Positions 44,565 through 53,892 of a stretch of DNA of 64,000 bases are shown here, one piece after another. The notes beneath the pieces were generated by a model, which worked only from the letters and a program-made list of their open reading frames with translations, did no database searches and was not told where the DNA came from. The position numbers and the translations under genes are program-made. The DNA lies in the NCBI GenBank assembly GCA_029262175.1, contig JAJCZV010000030.1:34478-98477 (forward strand). The letters are read 5' to 3'. The first letter of the stretch is position 1. Every line of letters begins with the position of its first letter. This DNA comes from Gemmatimonadota bacterium. Its GTDB lineage: Bacteria > Gemmatimonadota > Gemmatimonadetes > Palauibacterales > Palauibacteraceae.

Positions 44565-46034
44565 TCACTCGAGCGACGCCTCGGCCTCGATCTCGACCAG
44601 GTAGCCGTCGCCGATGAGCCCCGCCTTCACGAGTGTGTTAGTGGGGCGCACATGGGCGAATCGAAGTCCGTGGGCCCGAGAAACGGGTTCCCAGTCGCCT
44701 TCGTCGTCGATGTAGATGCGGGTCCGAATCACATCCTCGAGCGACCCGCCGAGCGATTGTATCGCGCCCTCGATCTTGTCGATGATGAAGTGCGTCTGAG
44801 CCGCGGGGTCGTCGCCCCCGATAAGACGGTCGCCGTGCGTTGCGGTCGTTCCTGAGACCAGAATCCGATGGCCTTGGCGGACGGCGCGGCTAAAACCCGC
44901 AAGGTCTTCCCAGACGGTTCCGCTCAGCGCGCGTGTACGAGCGCCCGGTCCCTCGACGGTTTCATAGGGCGCCGGAAACGTATCGAAATGATCGCTCAGA
45001 TCCCCGGACGCGGTAAGAAACGGAGGGCGACGATACTCGTCTCCTGAGTCCCCCGGTATTGGCGTGAGCGCCGCGGCCGCGCCCGCGAGCCGGTGCTCGT
45101 CCTCATGGTCGAGCCGGAACCCGAACACGTGTCGGCTGTCTTCTATGTTTTCACTCACCCCGAGCCGAGCCCCGACGATCACGGCGGCGACGCCGGGTCG
45201 GTCCAGCACATAGCGCGACGCCACGTTGGCGACCGACACGCCGTGTTTGTCCGCCACCTCCCGGACCGCTCGTAGGAGCGTTTGAAAAACGTCCCAGCCG
45301 CCGGCGACCTCGATAAACCGGTAGTACTTCATTTGGGACCACGTCTCGAGACCCTGGGGCGTCGGATCCGCGACCCCCACCCAGCGGTCGCTCAAGAAGC
45401 CGCCAGCCAGCGTGCCGAACGCCAGCATGTGCAACCCCGTCTCCGCGCACAGCTCGGTCATGGCGCCCGACGGTCGCTGATCGATGAGCGAGTAACACAC
45501 CTGATTCGAAACGAGGTCGACGCCCGAACTCAGGGCCATCCGGGCGTGGGGCGCATCAAAGTTCGTGACACCGAGGTGGCGAATGAGCCCCTCCTCCTTC
45601 AGCTCTTGGAGCCAGAACAAACAGTCCAGCCAACCCGGGTCGGAGTACCGCCACGCGTGAAACTGGAGCAAGTCGATGGCGTCGGACTGCAACCGCCCAA
45701 GCGAGATTTCGACCGCCGCGCGCACGTCCTCGCGCGAGTATGAACCCGGCTTGGGCACCCATTTCGTCAGCAGTTGCACCGTCGCGGCCGGATCGAGGCT
45801 GGCTCGGAGTGCGCCAGCAATGTCTTCTGCCGACCCGTAGTGATCCGCCATGTCAAAAGTCGAAAATCCGGCTTTTACGTAGGGCCGCATGGTCTCGGCG
45901 GTCTGACCTGCGTCGAGCTTCCCGTCACGTTCCAAGTCTGCGATCTGCCACAACCCGGTCACGACTCTAGAGATTTCGAGATCGGGCGCGAGCGCGAAGC
46001 GATGGGGCTCCGAGGCGCGAAGGGTTGGAGTCAC
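44565..46034 (-). CDS. Fusion: aldo/keto reductase domain + RidA-like domain
   Basis: A 489-residue two-domain protein. Residues about 15-330 are an aldo/keto reductase barrel with FDMADHYGSAE (catalytic Asp and Tyr), LLTKWVP (Lys) and LQFHAWRY (His). Residues about 371-489 are a Rid/YjgF domain (VSGTTATHGD, QTHFIIDKIEGAIQSLGGSLEDVIRTRIYI, YLVEIEAEA). In RidA the catalytic Arg lies in a PAR motif; here the equivalent reads PTN, so imine deaminase activity is doubtful. The GTG at 46034, 12 bases after the permease stop, gives the best start. It is co-transcribed with a creatininase-family gene and an APC permease. Confidence 0.88.
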   Translation of the reverse strand: MTPTLRASEPHRFALAPDLEISRVVTGLWQIADLERDGKLDAGQTAETMRPYVKAGFSTFDMADHYGSAEDIAGALRASLDPAATVQLLTKWVPKPGSYSREDVRAAVEISLGRLQSDAIDLLQFHAWRYSDPGWLDCLFWLQELKEEGLIRHLGVTNFDAPHARMALSSGVDLVSNQVCYSLIDQRPSGAMTELCAETGLHMLAFGTLAGGFLSDRWVGVADPTPQGLETWSQMKYYRFIEVAGGWDVFQTLLRAVREVADKHGVSVANVASRYVLDRPGVAAVIVGARLGVSENIEDSRHVFGFRLDHEDEHRLAGAAAALTPIPGDSGDEYRRPPFLTASGDLSDHFDTFPAPYETVEGPGARTRALSGTVWEDLAGFSRAVRQGHRILVSGTTATHGDRLIGGDDPAAQTHFIIDKIEGAIQSLGGSLEDVIRTRIYIDDEGDWEPVSRAHGLRFAHVRPTNTLVKAGLIGDGYLVEIEAEASLE

Positions 46035-46045
46035 GTCGGACCTGC

Positions 46046-47539
46046 CTACTCTGGTGGGAGTTTCGAAAACAGCGCGCGCACATCGACGCCCCGCCGGCGC
46101 TGCGCGCTCATGTTGAAAAAGTAGATCGCGGACGCGACCGCCATAACCAGGAGGTACACATAGGTCGAGTGGTAGTACCACGACTCGACGTCCGCCGAGA
46201 GATCCTTGCTGACGTGTACGTACAAGAAGAGCCCCAACAACAGGAGCCCTCCCAAAGCCACCGGTGTGCGTGAGCGACTTCCCCCCAGGACGCGGAGTTC
46301 CTTTGCGATCGCCGGATTCCGCCTTGGAAGCGCGATCAGCGAGATGCACATCAAGAGAAAGTTCACCAACATGGCCGTCACCATGATGTCGATCCCGAGA
46401 AAAAAATCGCCCGCGAAGTGGCTACCGAAGATTCCCACCGACGCGAGTAGCGCGGACACGATCAGCGCCACATGAGGCGTGTGCCAGGTTGGGTGAACTC
46501 GGGCCACCGCGGCGGGGAAGATTCGATCCTCTCCCCATGCGAAGACCAAGCGCGACACGGATAGAAGCATGGCAGGCAGGTCGTTCAGCAAGGCGATCGC
46601 TGCGCCGAGGACGATGGCCACAGTCCAGCCGGCGGGTAGCACGTATCCGAGAAGACCGGGTGCCGTGAGGTCCTGCTCCAACGAGCGCTGTGCGAGAAAC
46701 TGCCACGGGACGGTGTGATACACGGCCGCGGTGAACAGCAAGTAGAAGGTGCCCACGATCAGGACGGCGAGGCCGATGGCAAGTGGCAGCGCGCGGTGAG
46801 GATTCTTCGCTTCCCCGCCGGCCTGGGCGATGGCATCGAAGCCGACGAAACTCGAGAACAACACGGCCGACGCGGCGAGAAACGTCGAAGCGGTCAGCGG
46901 TCGGGCAGCGAACTCGGGGACGACGATCCCTTCCCGAGCCATGAGGCCGGCCGCGAAGTCGGCGTGGTCAAATGAGAACCCCGCAAAAATCACGATCACG
47001 CCAAGCGCGAACATGATAAACATGAGAGGTACGACCGTGCGTTCGTACGCCTTCAATCCACGCAGATTGACCGCGACGAACCCCCACAAGAACGCGAGCG
47101 CGATCGATACGCGGACCGCACCGTTGTCTAGGAGATCGGCGAACCCGGCCAAGCCGAGGGCGCCGACGACGTCGCGAATAAACGGCACGACCAAATAAGA
47201 GACGACGCCGATGACGATGCAGAGCCCGAACCATTGAGAAAAACTCGCGGCGAAGCCCCAATAAGGGCCGAGCGAGCGACTGGCGAACACGTAACTGCCG
47301 CCGGCTCGCGGCATCGCCGATGAGAGCGCCGCGTAGACCAGCGCGGCCATGACGGCCGGGATCGCGCCGAAGGCGTACGCGGCCAGAACGCCGTCCTGGA
47401 TGCCCGGCACGTTCCGCTGGATCATGATCGGCACGACGTTGATTCCGGCGCCGAGCATCGAACAGATGCCGGTGGCGGCCAACCCCAATAAACCGAGCTC
47501 CCGAGTAAGCCCGGTCGCATCTGAAGAGGGTTGAGTCAT
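46046..47539 (-). CDS. APC family amino acid/amine permease
   Basis: A 497-residue inner-membrane transporter with about 12-13 helices. The N-terminal GLLGLAATGICSMLGAGINVVP and SSAMPRAGGSYVFASRSLGPYWGF match the substrate-binding unwound helix 1 and the following helices of APC amino-acid/polyamine permeases; FSSFVGFDAIAQAGGEAKNPHRALP is the helix 6 signature. It should import an amino acid or an amine. Its ATG overlaps the creatininase stop (ATGA), tying transport to amide hydrolysis. Confidence 0.93.
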   Translation of the reverse strand: MTQPSSDATGLTRELGLLGLAATGICSMLGAGINVVPIMIQRNVPGIQDGVLAAYAFGAIPAVMAALVYAALSSAMPRAGGSYVFASRSLGPYWGFAASFSQWFGLCIVIGVVSYLVVPFIRDVVGALGLAGFADLLDNGAVRVSIALAFLWGFVAVNLRGLKAYERTVVPLMFIMFALGVIVIFAGFSFDHADFAAGLMAREGIVVPEFAARPLTASTFLAASAVLFSSFVGFDAIAQAGGEAKNPHRALPLAIGLAVLIVGTFYLLFTAAVYHTVPWQFLAQRSLEQDLTAPGLLGYVLPAGWTVAIVLGAAIALLNDLPAMLLSVSRLVFAWGEDRIFPAAVARVHPTWHTPHVALIVSALLASVGIFGSHFAGDFFLGIDIMVTAMLVNFLLMCISLIALPRRNPAIAKELRVLGGSRSRTPVALGGLLLLGLFLYVHVSKDLSADVESWYYHSTYVYLLVMAVASAIYFFNMSAQRRRGVDVRALFSKLPPE

Positions 47540-48453
47540 CGACGACCGATCGACGCTCGGATGGCTTTGGCGGTGATGCGGGCACGATAGTTCGCCAGCG
47601 CTCTGCCGTTTTCGATGGTCTTCTCGAGCGGGCTCAAGTCGACGCCGTTGATCTCGAACAATCCCGCGTCGATCCGCTGCTGAGCTCGGATTCGTTCTGG
47701 CCCGGTGGTCGCGATGATCGACGAGTAGTGATAGTCGTCGTGAAACTCGTTTCTGGTCGCAACACAGTTATCGGGTTGCTGGAATATCCCGAGCTCTTCT
47801 TTTAGAAAATCACAGCTGTATATGTCTTCGGTGTAGTATTCCGCGATGTGATGTACCCGTCTCGGCGCGTCTCTCCACTTTGCGACATCTCGCCACTCCG
47901 CGTTGAGGGCGGCCGCCACGGCCTCCAACCCGTTGGTATTCCCGCCGCTATCTCCAAGCAGGACCAGGTCGGTGAATCCGTGCTGCGCCAAACTGCCGAG
48001 CACATCGGTGAGCACCGCCTGAAACGTCTCCTCGCGAACGCTAATGGTCGCGTGGTAGCGCATGTGGCCGCTCGGCGGGTCGATGCTTCCCTCAGGGACG
48101 AACTTGATGATGGGCGCTACGAGCGCATTCCCGAGTTCGCGGGCCGTGGCCTCGGTCGTCGCTTGGAGGACGAAGTTGTGCTTGCCGGCCGCTACATACG
48201 GGCCGTTCTGTTCGACGCCGCCGGTGCCGACAATCACGGTGGTCTTCCCCTCGGAGATGGCGTCGCGCACCTCCATCCAGGTCATCTCTTCGATGAAGAC
48301 CGTGTTGATCCCATCGATGGGCCTCGGCGCGTCGAGACTCTGCGCGCTGACCTCGACGCGCGCACCATCGACAAGGACGACCGCAGCTGCGAGCGCGAAG
48401 GCGGAGAACGCCAATTGCAGGACAGAGATGGCTTTTGAATTGACGAGGTTCAT
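47536..48453 (-). CDS. Exported creatininase family protein
   Basis: A 305-residue protein with a signal peptide (about 1-37) and a creatininase/amidase fold: VIVGTGGVEQNGPYVAAGKHNF, SGHMRYHATISV and LVLLGDSGGN. In characterised creatininase the first motif is EQHGPH..GTD, supplying Glu, His and Asp metal ligands. Here it reads EQNGPY..GKHN, so the His and Asp are replaced. Similar altered members are known in secreted proteins, so activity on a cyclic amide is possible but not assured. It is second in the operon after the M20 peptidase, nine bases downstream of it. Confidence 0.85.
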   Translation of the reverse strand: MNLVNSKAISVLQLAFSAFALAAAVVLVDGARVEVSAQSLDAPRPIDGINTVFIEEMTWMEVRDAISEGKTTVIVGTGGVEQNGPYVAAGKHNFVLQATTEATARELGNALVAPIIKFVPEGSIDPPSGHMRYHATISVREETFQAVLTDVLGSLAQHGFTDLVLLGDSGGNTNGLEAVAAALNAEWRDVAKWRDAPRRVHHIAEYYTEDIYSCDFLKEELGIFQQPDNCVATRNEFHDDYHYSSIIATTGPERIRAQQRIDAGLFEINGVDLSPLEKTIENGRALANYRARITAKAIRASIGRR

Positions 48454-48462
48454 TCGGAGCTC

Positions 48463-49794
48463 CTAGGGCTGGTCGAACGCACCGCGTGATAATCGGTACA
48501 AGAGGACGGCGGCGCGCTTGGTCTGTCCAATCATTCCCTCCAGGTCGGCGATCTCCTCGAACGAATGCGCGTTGGTTCCCGACATTCCGATACCGGCGAG
48601 CGCCCCATCGACGAACGGTGCAGCTGATGTGATATCCGCTCCTCCGAGCTTCGAAGGATCGATGATGGTCACGGGTCCCGTTCCGACATCTCGACTCACT
48701 TGGTCGTAGATCGCGTGGAGTCGGAAGTTTCCCTCCTCCGGCGGCATGCCCACGGGTGTCCCGCGGAACTCGATCGTCGCACTGGTGCCAGGAAGGCTCT
48801 GCGCAACGATGGCTTTCATCCGCGCCATCGCGGACTCGCCCTGCTCCGAGGAAATCACGCGAAGATCTCCCGTTGTCGTCACCGTCTCCGCCACGACGTT
48901 CGAAACGCCGCTCGCCGAACCCCTGCTTTCGACCCCGTCGTGCTCAACCTCGCTTCCGCCGAGGATCAACCCCGGGTTAAACGTCAGGTACTGCTCTCCG
49001 GCGAGTTCGCGTCGGAAGGCATCGAGGATGCGCGCGGATTCGTAGATGGCTCCGTACCCGAGTTCATCACCAAAAATGAGCGAAGAATGTCCGCGTGTAC
49101 CCGTGGTCGTGAGGGTCCAGCCGGTCCCCCCGCGTCGCGCCACCGCGGCGGTCTTCGGATCGCCATCGCCATCCTCGAATCCGAGGGCGTAGTCGGCCCA
49201 TTCCGCGGCCGCGATCAGATCCCCGCGAGCGAGCTCGCGCGGCGACCCCCCGCGCTCCTCATCGCCGATCAATGCCACCGTGAGGTTCATGTCCGCGAGC
49301 TGCCCCTCGGCGTCGAGTGCCTTGAGGGCGTGCAGCAAAATCACCAACCCGCCCTTCATGTCGGAGACCCCTGGCCCCGTCACGGTCCGCTCATCGATCC
49401 GCTCGAACCTCTGAAACGGACCGGCGGGCGGAAAGACGGTATCGAGGTGGCCGATTGCGAGGGTCTTCGGGCCGGTCCCACGCATCTCGGCGAACAAATG
49501 GCCGGCGCGGTCAAACGGAGTCCCGTCGATCCAGCGAAGATCGAACCCCAGCGCCTCGAAATGCGGGGCGAGCATGTGCGCGACGGCGCGGACGCCCTCG
49601 GAATTGAGGGTGTAGCTGTTGATGTTGACGAGCTCTTCGAGCAGGGCTTCCGCGTCCGGTCGGTGGGCATCCACCCACTCGAGCAGCGCGGATTCCGGTC
49701 CTTGGAGCTGAATCGCAGCCGCGAAGCTCGGCGTCATCAAGCTCAGGGCCGCGGCGGTCGCCGCAACCAAGCCGAGTGAGAACCGTCCGCTCAT
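48463..49794 (-). CDS. Exported M20 family metallopeptidase (glutamate carboxypeptidase type)
   Basis: A 443-residue exported zinc peptidase with a signal peptide (about 1-27, ending SFAAA). Zinc motifs are AIGHLDTVFPP, GPGVSDMKGGL and LIGDEERGG (catalytic Glu), then FEDGDGDP and the last His in SGTNAHSFEE; the lid domain has RGTRGHSS. This fits carboxypeptidase G2-like enzymes that release glutamate or other residues. AGGTGA precedes the ATG at 49794. It leads the operon and is divergent from the amidase gene over a 198-base gap containing several small inverted repeats. Confidence 0.92.
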   Translation of the reverse strand: MSGRFSLGLVAATAAALSLMTPSFAAAIQLQGPESALLEWVDAHRPDAEALLEELVNINSYTLNSEGVRAVAHMLAPHFEALGFDLRWIDGTPFDRAGHLFAEMRGTGPKTLAIGHLDTVFPPAGPFQRFERIDERTVTGPGVSDMKGGLVILLHALKALDAEGQLADMNLTVALIGDEERGGSPRELARGDLIAAAEWADYALGFEDGDGDPKTAAVARRGGTGWTLTTTGTRGHSSLIFGDELGYGAIYESARILDAFRRELAGEQYLTFNPGLILGGSEVEHDGVESRGSASGVSNVVAETVTTTGDLRVISSEQGESAMARMKAIVAQSLPGTSATIEFRGTPVGMPPEEGNFRLHAIYDQVSRDVGTGPVTIIDPSKLGGADITSAAPFVDGALAGIGMSGTNAHSFEEIADLEGMIGQTKRAAVLLYRLSRGAFDQP

Positions 49795-49992
49795 GACGTC
49801 ACCTGGTCGATCTCCTGTTTTCTGCATGCCGCACGTCCCGACCGGGTTTGAGACCCGTTTCGACGGCCGTGCGGCCCGTTCGGACCGCCGTCGATCCGGG
49901 ACCCTCGCGTCCGAGTTCACCTGATGGGTTGGCCCTGACTGCCCGGGACGCAAGACTAGGGGCTGAATCCGTCTATCAGACCGGAGGCAAAC

Positions 49993-51714
49993 ATGCGGGC
50001 AAGTACAGCGATCGCCCTCGCCGCGCTGACGTTGGGTTCCACTTCCGGTTGTGAGCGCGCCGATGGACCCGAGCGGCGCCCCGACGCGGGTGGGTTCGAC
50101 GTCGTCGAGACGAGCATTCTCGACCTGCGGGCCGCCATGGAGCGCGGCGAGCTCACGTCGCGTCAGCTGGTCTCCGCGTACCTCGAACGCATGGACGAGT
50201 ACGAGGACCAACTCAACGCCGCGGTCACCATCAATCTCGATGCGCTAGACGAGGCGGAGGCGCTGGATCGCGAACGGGCGGCCGGTCAGGTGCGCGGTCC
50301 GTTGCACGGAATCCCTGTCGCCCTCAAGGACAACATTCACACGACGCACATACCGACGACGGGTGGCTCGCTGGCCTTCGAGGGGTTTGTCCCACCGTAC
50401 GAGGCGACCCTGACCACGAACCTGAGAGCCGCGGGCGCCATCATCATCGCCAAGGCCGGTCTCACCGAGTTCGCGAACTTCATGGCCGGCCCGCCCAATC
50501 AAATGCCTGGCAACTACAACGCCCTGACCGGCTTTGGCTACAACCCCTATGACCCCCGACCAGACCCTCGCCCCGGCATGAACGACGGACGCCCCGCCCT
50601 GAGCACCGGCGGGTCGAGTTCGGGCATCGGCACCGCGGCCAGCTTTTGGGCGGCAAACGTGGGGACGGACACCGGCGGGTCCGTGATCAGCCCTTCCAAC
50701 GCGAACATGCTCGTCGGGATCCGACCGACGCTCGGTCGAATCAGCCGCTGGGGCATCGCGCCCGTAACGCTCGACCACGATACCGCCGGACCGATGGCGC
50801 GCACGGTCGCGGGGGCCGCCCTCCTGCTCGGCGCGATGGAGGGGGATGCACCCGACCCGAACGACCCGGCGACTTCGGTCTGCGAGGCGCCACCGAACCG
50901 CGATTACAGCCCGTTTCTCAATCCGGACGGACTACGAGGCGCGCGGATCGGCATCCCTCGAGCCGGCTACTACGACGAGATCATCGTCGGAGGTGAGACC
51001 TACGGCGGGCTCAACGAGGAGCGCGCGGCACTCATGGCCGATGCGATCGCGATCCTTGAAGCGCAGGGCGCGATCATCGTGGATCCGGCCGATGTGCCGA
51101 GCTTCATCGATCCGGACCCGGAACAGAACTTCTACGCGTGGGGGCTGTGCCTGGGCGCACAACACGCGAAGGGCTCGGACGCCGGTTGTTCGGTCAATTT
51201 CAAGTACGGGATGAAACGCGACTTCGATGTCTGGCTCGCCTCGCTCGGTCCCTCATCGCCGGTCAAGACCCTGACGGAATTACGCGAATGGAATCTCGAG
51301 CACCGGTCGCAGGGATCCATGTTGTTCGAACAGTCGCGCTTTGACATCTCCGATGAGATGGACGTCGTGGGCGATCGCGCCCGCAACGACGCGGACGTCG
51401 CCAAAGACAATTTGCTCAGCCGAACGCGCGGCATCGACGCGGTTCTCGCCGAGCACCGGTTGGATGCCATCTTTACGCCGGGCGCTTCGGGCGTGCGGTT
51501 GGCCGCCATCGCGGCGTACCCGCATATCGTCGTTCCCTTTGGGCGCGTCGCGAACGAGCCGAGCCCACCCTTCCCGGCCGACTTCAGTGCCCAGCCGGCC
51601 CCGTTTGGTATCGGCTTTACGGGGAGCGCCTGCAGCGAGCCGCGCCTGATCGAATTGGCCTACGCGTTCGAGCAGGCGAGCATGAGACGCGAACCGCCGC
51701 CGGGGTTCCCATAG
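49993..51714 (+). CDS. Amidase signature family lipoprotein
   Basis: A 573-residue secreted amidase (lipobox TSGC, Cys20). The catalytic triad is visible: Lys in VALKDNI, the cis-Ser in STGGSSSGIG and the nucleophile Ser in TDTGGSVISPS. The length is normal for amidase signature enzymes with a signal peptide, and the C-terminal FGIGFTGSACSEPRLIELAYAFEQA is typical. It hydrolyses an amide outside the cytoplasm; the substrate is unknown. It is first in the plus-strand operon (amidase, transhydrogenase, thioesterase, NHL lipoprotein, aldo/keto reductase) and its stop overlaps the next start by one base (TAGTG). Confidence 0.95.
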   Translation: MRASTAIALAALTLGSTSGCERADGPERRPDAGGFDVVETSILDLRAAMERGELTSRQLVSAYLERMDEYEDQLNAAVTINLDALDEAEALDRERAAGQVRGPLHGIPVALKDNIHTTHIPTTGGSLAFEGFVPPYEATLTTNLRAAGAIIIAKAGLTEFANFMAGPPNQMPGNYNALTGFGYNPYDPRPDPRPGMNDGRPALSTGGSSSGIGTAASFWAANVGTDTGGSVISPSNANMLVGIRPTLGRISRWGIAPVTLDHDTAGPMARTVAGAALLLGAMEGDAPDPNDPATSVCEAPPNRDYSPFLNPDGLRGARIGIPRAGYYDEIIVGGETYGGLNEERAALMADAIAILEAQGAIIVDPADVPSFIDPDPEQNFYAWGLCLGAQHAKGSDAGCSVNFKYGMKRDFDVWLASLGPSSPVKTLTELREWNLEHRSQGSMLFEQSRFDISDEMDVVGDRARNDADVAKDNLLSRTRGIDAVLAEHRLDAIFTPGASGVRLAAIAAYPHIVVPFGRVANEPSPPFPADFSAQPAPFGIGFTGSACSEPRLIELAYAFEQASMRREPPPGFP

Positions 51715-53009
51715 TGGCGCGTGATCCGCAAGTGAAGCGCGATACCGCGTTTCAGATGGCCGCGTCGAACATCCGCTTTGGACGTGGCATCACACATGAG
51801 ATCGGGATGGATCTGCGCGATCTTGGCGCCAAGCGCACGATGCTGGTCATCGATCCTGCCCTGTTGCCCTTGAGTCCCGGACAGACCGTGGTCCGTTCGC
51901 TCGAGCAACACGACGTCGGGTTCGAGATCTTCTCCGATGTTTCCGTCGAGCCGACCGATGCGAGTTTTCGGGCAGCCGCGGCCTTCGCCTCCGAGGGAGG
52001 GTTTGATTCTGTGGTCGCGGTCGGGGGCGGAAGCGCGATCGACACCGCAAAAGCCGCGAACCTCTACTCGACGCATTCGGGCGATTTCTTCGACTACGTC
52101 AACGCACCCATCGGTCGGGGACTTCCGGTCGAGGGGCCGCTCAAACCGCTCATCGCGGTCCCCACCACGGCGGGAACGGGGAGCGAGACGACGGGCGTCG
52201 CCATCTTCGACTACGTGGAGAAGAAGGCCAAGACCGGGATCGCCCACCGGTACTTGAAGCCCACGCTGGGGATCGTCGACTCCGAGAACACCCGCACGCT
52301 TCCGCCCGCCGTAGCCGCAGCGAGTGGGCTCGACGTGCTCAGTCATGCGCTCGAGTCTTACACGGCGATGCCCTTTAACGAACGACCGCTGCCCGCCCGT
52401 CCGTTAGAACGTCCCGCCTATCAAGGTGCGAACCCGATCAGTGACATCTGGGCGCTCCGCGCGCTCGAACTCACCGCCGAGTTCCTTCCGCGCGCGTTTC
52501 ACGATCCGACGGACGACGAGGCGCGCGCGCAAATGCTGTTGGCGGCCGCCATCGCGGGGATCGGGTTTGGCAACGCGGGCGTGCACCTGCCGCACGGGAT
52601 GTCCTATCCCGTGGCCGGGATGGTGACGCAGCATCGACCCACTGGGTATGACGTCGACCATGCGATGATCCCACACGGCATCTCCGTCATTCTCAATACG
52701 CCTGCAGTCGTCCGATACACGAGTTCCGCAAACCCCGAGCGACACCTGACCGCCGCTCGAGCGCTGGGCGCGGATGTCCGCGGCGCCGGCCCTGCCGACG
52801 CAGGAGAAGTCTTGGCCGCGCGCGTGATCGAAATCATGCGAGAGTTACAGGTACCCAATGGCTTGTCCGCCGTCGGCTACACGGACGAAGACATTCCGGC
52901 GCTCGTCGAGGGGACGCTACCGCAGCACCGCGTGACCAAGCTCTCCCCGCGACCGGCCGAGGCGGCCGATCTGACCGAGCTGTTTCGACAATCCATGAAG
53001 ATTTGGTGA
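51714..53009 (+). CDS. Hydroxyacid-oxoacid transhydrogenase (ADHFE1-like iron-containing alcohol dehydrogenase)
   Basis: A 431-residue group III iron-containing dehydrogenase. The nucleotide loop is VVAVGGGSAIDTAKAANLY; metal ligands lie in SGLDVLSHALESY, GVHLPHGMSYP and DVDHAMIPHG. The insertion RPLPARPLERPAYQGANPISDIWALRAL and GIGFGNAGVHL are typical of the ADHFE1 transhydrogenase branch, which couples oxidation of 4-hydroxybutyrate to reduction of 2-oxoglutarate. That points to a hydroxyacid released from the amide cleaved upstream, which is inference. It starts with GTG, overlapping the amidase stop. Confidence 0.88.
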   Translation: MARDPQVKRDTAFQMAASNIRFGRGITHEIGMDLRDLGAKRTMLVIDPALLPLSPGQTVVRSLEQHDVGFEIFSDVSVEPTDASFRAAAAFASEGGFDSVVAVGGGSAIDTAKAANLYSTHSGDFFDYVNAPIGRGLPVEGPLKPLIAVPTTAGTGSETTGVAIFDYVEKKAKTGIAHRYLKPTLGIVDSENTRTLPPAVAAASGLDVLSHALESYTAMPFNERPLPARPLERPAYQGANPISDIWALRALELTAEFLPRAFHDPTDDEARAQMLLAAAIAGIGFGNAGVHLPHGMSYPVAGMVTQHRPTGYDVDHAMIPHGISVILNTPAVVRYTSSANPERHLTAARALGADVRGAGPADAGEVLAARVIEIMRELQVPNGLSAVGYTDEDIPALVEGTLPQHRVTKLSPRPAEAADLTELFRQSMKIW

Positions 53010-53010
53010 G

Positions 53011-53892
53011 ATGGCCTATACCGTAGAAGATCTGATCGCGCTGCTCGAGCTCGAGCCCTTGGAGCGCAATATTTATCGTGGTCGCAACCGAGATATCGGG
53101 TCGGGGCGGATTTTCGGGGGCCAAGTGTTGGCTCAGGCGCTCGTCGCCGCCCGCAGGACGATCGATGAGGACGACCGCTCCATACACTCGCTGCACGGCT
53201 ACTTCATCCTGGCCGGCGATCTGAGCATCCCCGTGGTCTACTTCGTCGACCGACTCCGAGATGGACGCAGTTTTTCGACGCGGCGCGTGACCGCGATCCA
53301 GCATGGCAAGACGATCTTCACCATGTCGGCATCGTTTCACCGTCACGAGGAGGGGCTGAGTCATCAATCGGCGATGCCGGATGTGGCACCGCCCGAGGAC
53401 TTGCGCCCCGAGATCGAGGCGATCCGCGAGCGGGCGGATCAGATCCCAGAGGCGCTTCGCGCCGTGATCACCCAGGATCGACCGCTTGATCGACGCCCGG
53501 TCGAGATCCTGGATCCCTTTCATCCCGAACCCCGCGAGCCAGTTCGCCACGCTTGGATCCGAGCGATCGGCGAGGTGGGGGACGATCCACTCCATCACCA
53601 GGCCGTGCTCGCCTACGCCTCCGACTATGGCATCTTGGGCGCGGCCCTCCTGCCCCACGGCCAAACGTTCTACAATCCAGACATGATGGCGGCGTCGCTC
53701 GACCATGCCATCTGGTTTCACCGACCGTTTCGGGTCGACGAATGGCTGCTGCATGTGACCGAGAGTCCGAACGCCGAGGGTGCGCGGGGGTTTTCGACCG
53801 GATCGTTCTATACGCGCGAAGGCGTCCTCGTGGCGTCCATCGCTCAGGAGGGAGTCATCCGAGTGGGACGAAAACCGAAGTCCGGCTCATGA
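53011..53892 (+). CDS. tesB: Acyl-CoA thioesterase II (TesB family)
   Basis: A 293-residue double hotdog thioesterase, cytosolic, which cleaves acyl-CoA to acid and CoA. Markers are GRIFGGQVLAQAL in the first hotdog, SLHGYFILAGD, FHRHEEGLSHQ, YASDYGILGAALLPHG and SLDHAIWFHRPFRVDEWLLH in the second, with a C-terminal FYTREGVLVASIAQEGV. It starts one base after the transhydrogenase stop and its own stop overlaps the next gene (ATGA). In this operon it may recycle CoA from a degradation product. Confidence 0.94.
   Translation: MAYTVEDLIALLELEPLERNIYRGRNRDIGSGRIFGGQVLAQALVAARRTIDEDDRSIHSLHGYFILAGDLSIPVVYFVDRLRDGRSFSTRRVTAIQHGKTIFTMSASFHRHEEGLSHQSAMPDVAPPEDLRPEIEAIRERADQIPEALRAVITQDRPLDRRPVEILDPFHPEPREPVRHAWIRAIGEVGDDPLHHQAVLAYASDYGILGAALLPHGQTFYNPDMMAASLDHAIWFHRPFRVDEWLLHVTESPNAEGARGFSTGSFYTREGVLVASIAQEGVIRVGRKPKSGS

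Noticed and set aside
46035..46349. Upstream extension of the AKR-RidA frame into the APC permease gene
   Set aside because: No homology to either domain; the GTG at 46034 with nearby AGG and the 11-base gap fits operon spacing.
49795..49992. Inverted repeats between the M20 peptidase and the amidase as a possible riboswitch
   Set aside because: Several short GC dyads occur but no conserved riboswitch core could be recognised; treated as a divergent promoter region.
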